From contig NZ_CP087203.1 of assembly GCF_026016325.1 (NCBI RefSeq), forward strand, positions 5,084,001 through 5,148,000: a stretch of DNA of 64,000 nucleotides, given 5' to 3'. Position 1 is the stretch's first letter. Each line of letters begins with the position of its first letter. Below are positions 43,791 to 50,855 of the stretch, piece by piece. Both the position numbers and the translations under genes were made by a program. The stretch comes from Pseudomonas sp. B21-056 (GTDB taxonomy: Bacteria > Pseudomonadota > Gammaproteobacteria > Pseudomonadales > Pseudomonadaceae). A model generated the notes under the pieces. The model saw only the letters and a list, made by a program, of their open reading frames with translations, did not search any database and had not been told where the DNA came from.

Positions 43791-46325
43791 TCATGAGCGC
43801 TGGTTCAGCGGGTCAGCCTCGGCTGGCGAACTGTCCGCCAGACTGTCCGGCGTGCAGCGCAGGTCGCCGATCATCAGCACATCGCCTTCGACGCTGGCGC
43901 TTTGCGGGTCGAGGCGGAATCGACAGAACAACTCGTTGCCGTAGCGCACCTCCAGGGTCGGCGAGGCGGCGTTCATTTCCATGGAGAAGAATCCGTCCGC
44001 CTCACTGACCCCGCGGCTGGCGTGGTTGATCACGTGATGGCCCTTGAGCGGCTGCCCCTGCTCGTCCAGCAGGCGTCCGAGCACGGTCACGGTTTTCATC
44101 ACGCTGACCTTGCGGTAGTCGACACCGCCCTTGTTCAGGTGATAACGGGTGCGTGCCGGCTCGATGCTCGCCGCCGGTGGATGCACGCCCTCGAAGTCGA
44201 AGGTCACCATGCTGTTTCGGTAGGCGGTGATCGGCACAAAGTTACGGCCCGGGTGCAACAAGGTGCTGCCGCCCGTCAGGTCATCGGCACGCAGGATGAT
44301 GTTGTCCAGGTCGGTTTCCACGTCGACGATCATCCCCGCGCCACGCCCCTGGGGCACACCGGTGAAAACGGCTTTCTGGCCGCCGACCGCCACCGTGCTG
44401 CTCAGGTTCAGGCCGCCGGTGAGGTTGTCGTTATAGGACGAGCGCTGGAGGAAGCCGTCGCCGTAGAGCGATTCGGTGCTGAAACTGGCGATACCGGACA
44501 GGCCCACGCCATAGGTGTCGGCCAGTGCCGTGCCAGAGACGCTTTGCAACACGTGGTCCTGGAGGTCACGGCGATAGGTCAGCGACGCGTTGTTGTCCCG
44601 CGTCCCCTCGCGGGAGGTGCGGGTGCCGATGCTGCCGGACCAGTATTCGCCCGGTCCACCCAAGGCCACGCTGACGCTCAGGTCCACGCCGCGATTGCGT
44701 CGGTCGTTGGTGCTCGAGGTGCCGGGGCGGTCGAACAGCGACAGCCGCCAGTTGGCATCGCTTCCGCGCAGCTTGCCACGCTGGGTCCAGCCCAGGTCCA
44801 GGCCGGCACCCTCGACGTTGCCTTCGCTGTAGGCCAGCCGTCCGTTGACCGAAGACTTGTTGCTCAGGCGATGATTGACCGACAGCGACGAGTTGCTGGT
44901 CTGGCCGACGAAGACGTTGCGTTGCCGGATGCGGGTGCCGTCCGGCAGGGTCTCGTAAGTGTTGCGGGTATCCAGCCAACTGCGGTTGTGGCTGGCGACG
45001 AGGCTGCCTTGGCCGTAGCTGTACAGGCCTTGCACGTCCATGCCGTTGCCGTACTGCTCGGTCTGGTAGACGTTGGCGTACAGGCTGGTGTGGGAGGCCA
45101 GCGTCCAGTCTATCGACGTGCCCACTTGCAGCTTGTCCTGCACCTGGCGCGTCGAGCCGCCGAGAATCACCCGGGGGTGCAGCAGGTAGTTGACGCCGAG
45201 CCCCGCCGTCGTGAACCCCGAGGGTTGCTCTTCCCAGTTGCTCCAGAGCCTGGTTTCCCGGCCGGCGAACAGGTTGTAGCGCCAGCGCTCCTCGGTGCTG
45301 CTCCAATTGTTCGGTTTGTAGACCAGTTCCTGGCTGGTGGCGGTGGTTTGCCCGTCCTCGATCAGCCGCACTTCCACTTCATAAATGCCGCCGGGCAGCG
45401 GACGGGTGTCCAGGCTCTGCAAGCCTGCGCTGACGGCCTGGGTGTTGATCAGCAGGCCGCTGCGATAAATCTCCACCGAAGCCTGACGGCTCGCGGTGAC
45501 GTAAATGGGGTAGACGCTGGGTTTCGGATTTTCGATCACCAGGCTGTCGGAGCTGCCGTACATCACGCCCAATGCGGTGTCCGGGTTGGCACCGAACGAA
45601 CGGATCTGACGGTTCAAGCCATCGGAGCTGGGGGTGAAATAACCCAGGCGGAAAAAGTTGCCTTCCAACTCACGTTGAGTAAAGAGTTCATGGACGGCGT
45701 GGTAGATCTTGTCGTCCGGCCCGCCCAGGCGTGAGAGCTGGAGGTCCAAAGACTGGCTCCAGTTGCCGACGCTGGAACTGGCGTTGAGGCCATAGCGCCC
45801 CCCGGTGTCCTGTTCCTGGCCACCGTTGAGGTTGAGTTGGTTGTTGAAGATCAGGCCGAGGCTGCCGCCCTGGGGCTGATCGTGATAACGCTGGGCTTCG
45901 GTGCTGCGCTCGATATCCCGGGTGAGGATCGACACGAGTGAGTTTTCAAGACTGTAGTGCACCGCAAGCAAACCGGCGGTGCAGTTCTTTTCACAGGCAC
46001 CTAGCAGTTGTCCTTGTTTGAGTGTTTGCTCCCATTGGTCCCGCTCGGCGGCCTTGATCGTGCTGTCGTGGGTGTCGGTGAACTCAAGCAGGGTAATGCG
46101 ATCATCCCGCGTCAAGACCACCATGGCTTCACCGAGGTACTGTTGATTGAGCTCAATACGAACGGCCAGAGGCACATCGAAAAAGTGCGCTTCAAACTCC
46201 GCCGGCAGGCCCTTGGCCTGGGCCAGCAGGCTACTCGGCGTGGTACCGGGGGCAGTCGGCGCGGCCAATGCGCTCGCGCACAACAACAGCGCGAGCGCAC
46301 CCGCGATGGGTGTCATCGGTAACAT
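43791..46325 (-). CDS. outer-membrane fimbrial usher, CS1/CfaC type
   Basis: 844-aa outer-membrane assembly platform with a signal peptide (MTPIAGALALLLCASALAA region). The N-terminal periplasmic domain, long beta-barrel region (about 170-680, alternating aromatic-rich strands) and C-terminal domain match alternate (alpha-clade) ushers. Recognisable pieces are SLGLIFNNQLNLNGG, GTALADTYGVGLSG and the plug/CTD portion FDFEGVHPPAASIEPARTRYHLNKGGVDYRK. A TTG one codon before the ATG is in frame. A hairpin between this gene and the major subunit probably lowers its expression relative to the pilin. Confidence 0.88.
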   Translation of the reverse strand: MLPMTPIAGALALLLCASALAAPTAPGTTPSSLLAQAKGLPAEFEAHFFDVPLAVRIELNQQYLGEAMVVLTRDDRITLLEFTDTHDSTIKAAERDQWEQTLKQGQLLGACEKNCTAGLLAVHYSLENSLVSILTRDIERSTEAQRYHDQPQGGSLGLIFNNQLNLNGGQEQDTGGRYGLNASSSVGNWSQSLDLQLSRLGGPDDKIYHAVHELFTQRELEGNFFRLGYFTPSSDGLNRQIRSFGANPDTALGVMYGSSDSLVIENPKPSVYPIYVTASRQASVEIYRSGLLINTQAVSAGLQSLDTRPLPGGIYEVEVRLIEDGQTTATSQELVYKPNNWSSTEERWRYNLFAGRETRLWSNWEEQPSGFTTAGLGVNYLLHPRVILGGSTRQVQDKLQVGTSIDWTLASHTSLYANVYQTEQYGNGMDVQGLYSYGQGSLVASHNRSWLDTRNTYETLPDGTRIRQRNVFVGQTSNSSLSVNHRLSNKSSVNGRLAYSEGNVEGAGLDLGWTQRGKLRGSDANWRLSLFDRPGTSSTNDRRNRGVDLSVSVALGGPGEYWSGSIGTRTSREGTRDNNASLTYRRDLQDHVLQSVSGTALADTYGVGLSGIASFSTESLYGDGFLQRSSYNDNLTGGLNLSSTVAVGGQKAVFTGVPQGRGAGMIVDVETDLDNIILRADDLTGGSTLLHPGRNFVPITAYRNSMVTFDFEGVHPPAASIEPARTRYHLNKGGVDYRKVSVMKTVTVLGRLLDEQGQPLKGHHVINHASRGVSEADGFFSMEMNAASPTLEVRYGNELFCRFRLDPQSASVEGDVLMIGDLRCTPDSLADSSPAEADPLNQRS

Positions 46326-46370
46326 CAACGGACTCTCATAATCAGCGAGCTTTCGGGGTGTTTCAGGTTC

Positions 46371-46402
46371 AGGCCGACCGGCTGGGGAGAACCGGTCGGC
46401 CT
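46371..46402 (-). promoter_or_regulatory. intercistronic hairpin between major pilin and usher
   Basis: AGGCCGACCGG / CCGGTCGGCCT, a perfect 11-bp stem with a 10-base loop, in the gap after the pilin stop. No T-run follows, so it looks like an RNA-stability or attenuation element rather than a full terminator. Confidence 0.65.
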
Positions 46403-46441
46403 GCTGCTGGCGAGGTGAGGCTCACCGGGCAATGAACAGCC

Positions 46442-46927
46442 TTACGGGCGCGGCACGGCGTCGAAGATGACGGTCATGTCGGCGGTGTACAGGCCATTCT
46501 GGGTGGCGAGCGGCTTGGCCGGAACGATGGTCATCTCGGCCTGGGTGCCCGGGGTGGAGGTTGCGTCGTCGACCACTTCCTGGGACAGGGCGCTCAGGGT
46601 AACGCCGTTGAAGGAGGTGGTCAGGGCGATAGCATCGCGGCCGTTGTACAGCGAAGCCGGACCGCCTTCGATGTAGGCATTGACCGAACCCTCGGTGTTC
46701 TTCACGTCGTAGGTCTGACGCAGCGAAGTCAGGGTGCCGTTGACCGTGTTGTAGGTCATGGTTTCATCCTTACCCCAGTTCGCGTCACGGGGCTGCACAT
46801 GAAACTGCATGGTCGGGATATTCGCGGTGATGTGGATCGCCGAGCGTGCATCATCGGCGGCGAAGGCCAGCGAAGAACTCAGGGCCGCGGCGGTCAGGGA
46901 GGCGGCGGTTACGATTTTCATGAGCAT
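46442..46927 (-). CDS. CS1-type fimbrial major subunit
   Basis: 161-aa pilin with a signal peptide (MLMKIVTAASLTAAALSSSL, cleaved after AFA). The mature N-terminus ADDARSAIHITANIPTMQFH fits the donor-strand segment of CS1/CfaB/CblA pilins. First gene of the operon (pilin, usher, tip 2, tip 1, chaperone, two further subunits). AGGTG six bases before the ATG supports this start. The promoter must lie in 46928-47250, next to the palindromes of the divergent PadR gene. Confidence 0.88.
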   Translation of the reverse strand: MLMKIVTAASLTAAALSSSLAFAADDARSAIHITANIPTMQFHVQPRDANWGKDETMTYNTVNGTLTSLRQTYDVKNTEGSVNAYIEGGPASLYNGRDAIALTTSFNGVTLSALSQEVVDDATSTPGTQAEMTIVPAKPLATQNGLYTADMTVIFDAVPRP

Positions 46928-47345
46928 TGTTAACACCTGTTCATAGCAATAAAGAGAGAAGGGTCGAAGTTGCCCGCCAATACAGCTTGGCGTGCTCCCT
47001 CAACGCCGGTGCATGATCGTCGCTCTTTAATTAAAAATAAGCAGGAAAGTTCGCAGAGTCATGTAGTAAATCGCGCATACAAAACAACGAAAAATACGCG
47101 TTTTTTGATAAAGCGTAACTTTGAATGTAAGAGACTTCCGACATTTCTGCTAGTTGCCGTTAAAACACCCAGACACCCATCCGGTTTCGTCCCGCATACA
47201 TAAGGGATTCAGGTAAGGTCTTGTTTCACCTCATGCAAAACGTAACTACGATATATCTTTTAACAAAGATATATCTATAGTCGAAGATATATCTGAAGTC
47301 AAAGATATATCTCGGTTCTATTGATGCAGAACAGAGAGCAGATAG
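46928..47345. promoter_or_regulatory. AT-rich divergent promoter region between fimbrial operon and padR gene
   Basis: 418-base non-coding region, clearly richer in A+T than its surroundings, holding the promoters of the fimbrial operon (left) and the PadR gene (right). The four-palindrome array lies in its right end. Apart from that I see no coding sequence or RNA gene in it. Confidence 0.6.
47250..47312. promoter_or_regulatory. PadR operator array: four GATATATC palindromes at 18-bp spacing
   Basis: The palindrome GATATATC (core of AGATATATCT) starts at 47250, 47268, 47286 and 47304, an exact 18-base period, so the copies lie about 1.7 helical turns apart. The array ends 33 bases before the PadR start codon. 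It is most simply explained as an autoregulatory operator bound by several PadR dimers. Confidence 0.75.
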
Positions 47346-47927
47346 ATGCCAGTTCCTTATTCTTCTTCCATTCGCGAACAGGGTCATCACGATGGCTTCG
47401 AACGACGCCCGCCGGGCCGTGAGCGCGGCGGGCGCAGCCCACGGGTGTTCGCCGCCGGCGAGCTGAAATTGCTGCTGTTGGCCTTGATCGCCGAAAAACC
47501 TTGTCACGGTTATGAGTTGATTCGCCAGATCGAGGCCATGTTCGACGGTGCCTACACCCCGAGTCCCGGCGTGATCTACCCCACCCTGACCCACCTGGAA
47601 ATGAGTAAGATGGTCAGCGGAGACGCCGAGGGTGGGAAAAAATGCTACAGCGCGACCGACGTCGGACGTCGATGCCTTCAAGACCAGGCCGAGGCGCTGG
47701 ACGGCGTGCGGATACGCATTGAAGCCAGCAAACGCATCCTGCGCGAGCAGGATCGACCGGTGGAAATCCATGAAGCGGTGGGTAACCTGCGTCGTGCCCT
47801 GCAGAGGCACCAGGATCGCTGGAGCCCGGAAGAAATCCTGCGGATACGCGACCTGCTCAACGGCACCGCCAAAGCCATCATCGACGGCCCTGACCGGCCA
47901 CCTGTTTCGGAGTCAAGCGATGACTGA
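47346..47927 (+). CDS. PadR family transcriptional repressor, YqjI-like
   Basis: 193 aa. An N-terminal charged extension (1-38, with His-His and many Arg) precedes the PadR winged helix: FAAGELKLLLLALIAEKPCH, GYELIRQIEAMFDGAYTPSP, GVIYPTLTHLE and the beta-wing EGGKKCYSATDVGRR, then a C-terminal dimerisation helix. E. coli YqjI is a nickel-responsive PadR repressor with a metal-binding N-terminal extension that controls the ferric reductase/siderophore-interacting protein YqjH. Here the partner overlaps the end of this gene, supporting the same role; the extension is less His/Cys-rich than in YqjI, so the metal response is uncertain. Confidence 0.85.
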   Translation: MPVPYSSSIREQGHHDGFERRPPGRERGGRSPRVFAAGELKLLLLALIAEKPCHGYELIRQIEAMFDGAYTPSPGVIYPTLTHLEMSKMVSGDAEGGKKCYSATDVGRRCLQDQAEALDGVRIRIEASKRILREQDRPVEIHEAVGNLRRALQRHQDRWSPEEILRIRDLLNGTAKAIIDGPDRPPVSESSDD

Positions 47928-48705
47928 AATCGATCCAAACACCATTCACCGTGTCAGCCACGAGATCAAGCGTCGGCGCCTGCAAGTCCTGCGGGTGGTG
48001 GACCTGACCCCGCGCATGCGCCGCATCACCGTCGGCGGGCCGGAGCTGGCCGGGTTCGTCAGCCTGGGCACGGATGATCATGTAAAACTGTTTTTCCCGC
48101 AGACCGCCGAGGAACGGGTCGCCCTGGAAACCTTCGATCCCGGTGCCGGCAAGGCCCAGGGCGCGCTGCCGGAAATGCGCGACTACACCCCGCGCCGCTA
48201 TGACCTGGACACCCTGGAGCTGGACCTCGATTTCGTGCTCCACGGCGACGGCCCCGCCGCGACTTGGGCGGCCCAGGCTGCGCCCGGGCAATACCTCAAC
48301 ATCGGTGGGCCGCGGGGCTCGATGATCGTGCCGGACATCTTCGACAGCTACCTGTTGATCGGCGACGAAACCGCTCTCCCCGCCATCGCCCGCCGCCTCG
48401 AAGGCCTGGCGTCCAACCGGCGTGCGCTGGTGGTGGTGGAGGTGGAAAACGGCGCCGAGCAGCAAGTCTTGCAAAGCCCGGCGCAGGTGCATGTGATCTG
48501 GGTGCTGCGCGAAGGTCGCCCGGACAACCTGCTGACCACCGTGCGCCAACTGGAAGTGCCGGGCGGCAAGCTGTACGCCTGGGTCGCCACCGAAAGCAAG
48601 GTATCGCGGCAGATTCGCAAGGTGTTGCTGGAGGAGAAAGGCTTGGATCAGGATTTTGTGAAGGCTGCGGGTTATTGGAAGGCGGACGGTAGCGAGGAAG
48701 AATAA
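47920..48705 (+). CDS. siderophore-interacting protein (NAD(P)H ferric-siderophore reductase, YqjH/ViuB family)
   Basis: 261-aa cytoplasmic FAD enzyme that reduces iron in imported siderophores. The N-terminal FAD domain (about 20-140) has RMRRITVGGPELAGF and RDYTPRRYD (the R-x-Y-(T/S) FAD motif), then GPAATWAAQAAPGQYLNIGGPRGS; the C-terminal SIP domain has YLLIGDETALPAIARRLE and KLYAWVATESKVSRQIRKVL. The ATG lies inside the PadR gene, whose stop is 5 bases downstream, so the genes are cotranslated and presumably repressed together. No siderophore genes are adjacent. Confidence 0.9.
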   Translation: MTEIDPNTIHRVSHEIKRRRLQVLRVVDLTPRMRRITVGGPELAGFVSLGTDDHVKLFFPQTAEERVALETFDPGAGKAQGALPEMRDYTPRRYDLDTLELDLDFVLHGDGPAATWAAQAAPGQYLNIGGPRGSMIVPDIFDSYLLIGDETALPAIARRLEGLASNRRALVVVEVENGAEQQVLQSPAQVHVIWVLREGRPDNLLTTVRQLEVPGGKLYAWVATESKVSRQIRKVLLEEKGLDQDFVKAAGYWKADGSEEE

Positions 48706-48730
48706 AAAGCCCCACAGATTCAACACAAAT

Positions 48731-48913
48731 CCTGTGGCGAGGGAGCCTGCTCTCGCTGGGCTCTGTAGGAGCTGTCGAGCGAAGCGAGGCTGCGATCTTT
48801 CCACTGACGCTTGAGTCTCAAGCGAAAGATCAAAAGATCAAAAGATCGCAGCCTCGCTTCGCTCGACAGCTCCTACAAGGCGCGTCCAGCGGGAGCAAGC
48901 TCCCTTGCCACAG
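48731..48913. repeat. nested repeats: family C pair inside a family D pair
   Basis: Outer inverted units CTGTGGCGAGGGAGCCTGCT (48731) and AGCGGGAGCAAGCTCCCTTG (about 48890) enclose a complete family C pair (48765-48876, GTAGGAGCTGTCGAGCGAAG and complement). This suggests that one element inserted into another. Confidence 0.75.
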
Positions 48914-48946
48914 GAATCGTCCGATAGTTCACAGGTGCCCTCACCC

Positions 48947-49414
48947 ATGCTTTTCCTGATCGCCTACATCAGCAGCGTCGTGCTGATCAATTACGCCTTC
49001 TCCGCCGCGCCGCACCTGGACATCATCTGGTCGGCCTGGGGTGGCCTGGTGTTTATCCTGCGGGACATGGTGCAGACCCGCTTCGGCCATGGCGCCATCG
49101 TCGCGATGCTCGCAGCGCTGGTGCTGTCCTACGTCACCTCGGACCCGACCATCGCCCTGGCCAGCGCCACGGCGTTCGCGGTGTCCGAATGCATCGACTG
49201 GCTGGTGTTCACCATCACCAAGCGTCCGTTGCACGATCGGTTGTGGATCAGTTCGGCATTGAGCATTCCACTCGACACCTTCATTTTCTTCGGCCTGATC
49301 GACGCCCTGACCCCTCCGGTGGTGATCACCGCCCTGGCTTCGAAATTCGCCGGGGTCACCGTCGTCTGGCTGATCATGGCCTGGCGTTTACGCAAACAGG
49401 CCGTCGCCGGCTGA
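48947..49414 (+). CDS. VUT family (YhhQ-like) membrane protein
   Basis: 155-aa membrane protein with five or six helices, starting MLFLIAYISSVVLINYAFSA. The D-M-V-Q motif after helix 2 (FILRDMVQTRFGH) and SECIDWLVFTITKRPLHDRLWISSALSIPLDTFIF follow the vitamin-uptake-transporter / queuosine-precursor transporter pattern. It is shorter than E. coli YhhQ, so substrate assignment is not safe. The start codon is chosen at the first hydrophobic Met; the frame upstream runs into REP sequence. Confidence 0.75.
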   Translation: MLFLIAYISSVVLINYAFSAAPHLDIIWSAWGGLVFILRDMVQTRFGHGAIVAMLAALVLSYVTSDPTIALASATAFAVSECIDWLVFTITKRPLHDRLWISSALSIPLDTFIFFGLIDALTPPVVITALASKFAGVTVVWLIMAWRLRKQAVAG

Positions 49415-49516
49415 AGCCAAACCCCGTGGTTCATGTAAAATGCCGCGCTTTCTCCCTATGGGAAGCTCGCCCGGCGCGCAACCCTCGATGATCCGCTCCT
49501 GTTTGAGGACCTTCAG

Positions 49517-50698
49517 ATGACCCGTATCGGAACTCCCTTGTCGCCCACCGCGACCCGCGTTTTGTTGTGTGGCAGCGGTGAGCTGGGCAAGGAAGTGGTA
49601 ATCGAATTGCAGCGCCTGGGCGTCGAAGTGATCGCCGTGGACCGCTACGCCAACGCACCGGCCATGCAAGTGGCCCATCGCAGCCATGTGATCAACATGC
49701 TCGACGGCGCCGCCCTACGTGCAGTGATCGAGGCCGAGAAGCCGCACTTCATCGTGCCGGAAATCGAAGCCATCGCCACCGCCACCCTGGTGGAACTGGA
49801 AGCCGAAGGCTTCACCGTGATCCCCACCGCCCGCGCCGCGCAACTGACCATGAACCGTGAAGGCATCCGGCGCCTGGCCGCCGAAGAGTTGGGCCTGCCG
49901 ACTTCGCCGTACTTCTTCGCCGACACCGTGGAAGACTATCGTAAAGCCGTGGAGACCCTGGGCTTCCCGTGCGTGGTCAAGCCGGTGATGAGTTCGTCGG
50001 GCAAAGGCCAGAGCCTGTTGCGCAGCAGCGATGACGTGCAGAAAGCCTGGGACTACGCCCAGGAGGGCGGCCGGGCCGGCAAGGGTCGGGTGATCATCGA
50101 AGGCTTTATCGACTTCGACTACGAAATCACCCTGCTCACCGTGCGCCATGTCGGCGGCACGACCTTCTGTGCACCGGTCGGTCACCGTCAGGAGAAAGGC
50201 GACTATCAGGAATCCTGGCAGCCCCAGGCCATGAGCCCGGCGGCCCTGGCTGAATCCGAGCGCGTCGCCAAGGCAGTGACCGAGGCCCTGGGTGGTCGCG
50301 GGATGTTCGGCGTCGAGTTGTTCATCAAGGGCGATCAGGTGTGGTTCAGCGAAGTCTCGCCACGCCCCCACGACACTGGCTTGGTGACGCTGATTTCCCA
50401 GGACCTGTCGCAGTTCGCCTTGCATGCCCGCGCCATTCTCGGCCTGCCGATCCCGCTGATCCGCCAGTTCGGTCCGTCGGCGTCGGCGGTGATCCTGGTC
50501 GAAGGCCAGTCGACCCAGACCGCTTTCGCCAACCTCGGCGTCGCCCTGAGCGAACCGGACACCGCCCTGCGCCTGTTCGGCAAACCGGAAGTCAACGGCC
50601 AACGCCGCCTGGGCGTGGCCCTGGCCCGCGACGAGTCCATCGAAGCCGCCCGCGCCAAGGCGACCCGGGCTTCGCAGGCGGTGAAGATCGAGTTGTAA
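49517..50698 (+). CDS. purT: formate-dependent phosphoribosylglycinamide formyltransferase
   Basis: 393-aa ATP-grasp enzyme that makes formyl-GAR from GAR, formate and ATP in purine synthesis. Start [20 protein letters not shown]; Rossmann-like [22 protein letters not shown]-grasp motifs [58 protein letters not shown]; full length compared with E. coli PurT (392). AGGA upstream of the start. Single gene; the purL gene lies 10 kb downstream. Confidence 0.97.
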   Translation: MTRIGTPLSPTATRVLLCGSGELGKEVVIELQRLGVEVIAVDRYANAPAMQVAHRSHVINMLDGAALRAVIEAEKPHFIVPEIEAIATATLVELEAEGFTVIPTARAAQLTMNREGIRRLAAEELGLPTSPYFFADTVEDYRKAVETLGFPCVVKPVMSSSGKGQSLLRSSDDVQKAWDYAQEGGRAGKGRVIIEGFIDFDYEITLLTVRHVGGTTFCAPVGHRQEKGDYQESWQPQAMSPAALAESERVAKAVTEALGGRGMFGVELFIKGDQVWFSEVSPRPHDTGLVTLISQDLSQFALHARAILGLPIPLIRQFGPSASAVILVEGQSTQTAFANLGVALSEPDTALRLFGKPEVNGQRRLGVALARDESIEAARAKATRASQAVKIEL

Positions 50699-50717
50699 GG
50701 CTGCACACTAACGCCCT

Positions 50718-50832
50718 GTTGATCGTTCCCACGCTCCGCGTGGGAACGCCTCTGCGGACGCTCCGCGTTCGGCTCTTTGGGACGCGGAGCGTCCCGGGCT
50801 GCATTCCCACGCTGAGCGTGGGAACGATCAAC
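50718..50832. repeat. 115-bp inverted-repeat element, family E
   Basis: Terminal inverted repeats of 29 bases (GTTGATCGTTCCCACGCTCC... with two mismatches) enclose a second stem GACGCTCCGCGT / ACGCGGAGCGTC; each arm is itself a small palindrome (CCCACGC..GCGTGGG). It fills the space between convergent purT and gcd. Confidence 0.85.
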
Positions 50833-50855
50833 AAGCTCATGAGCGCCGGCCTGGC

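Noticed and set aside
43902..45734. 610-codon plus-strand frame opposite the usher gene
   Set aside because: Antisense to the usher; composition typical of a shadow frame.
47250..47312. CRISPR or tandem microsatellite
   Set aside because: Only four 8-10 bp palindromes with short, different spacers next to a repressor gene; an operator array explains them better.
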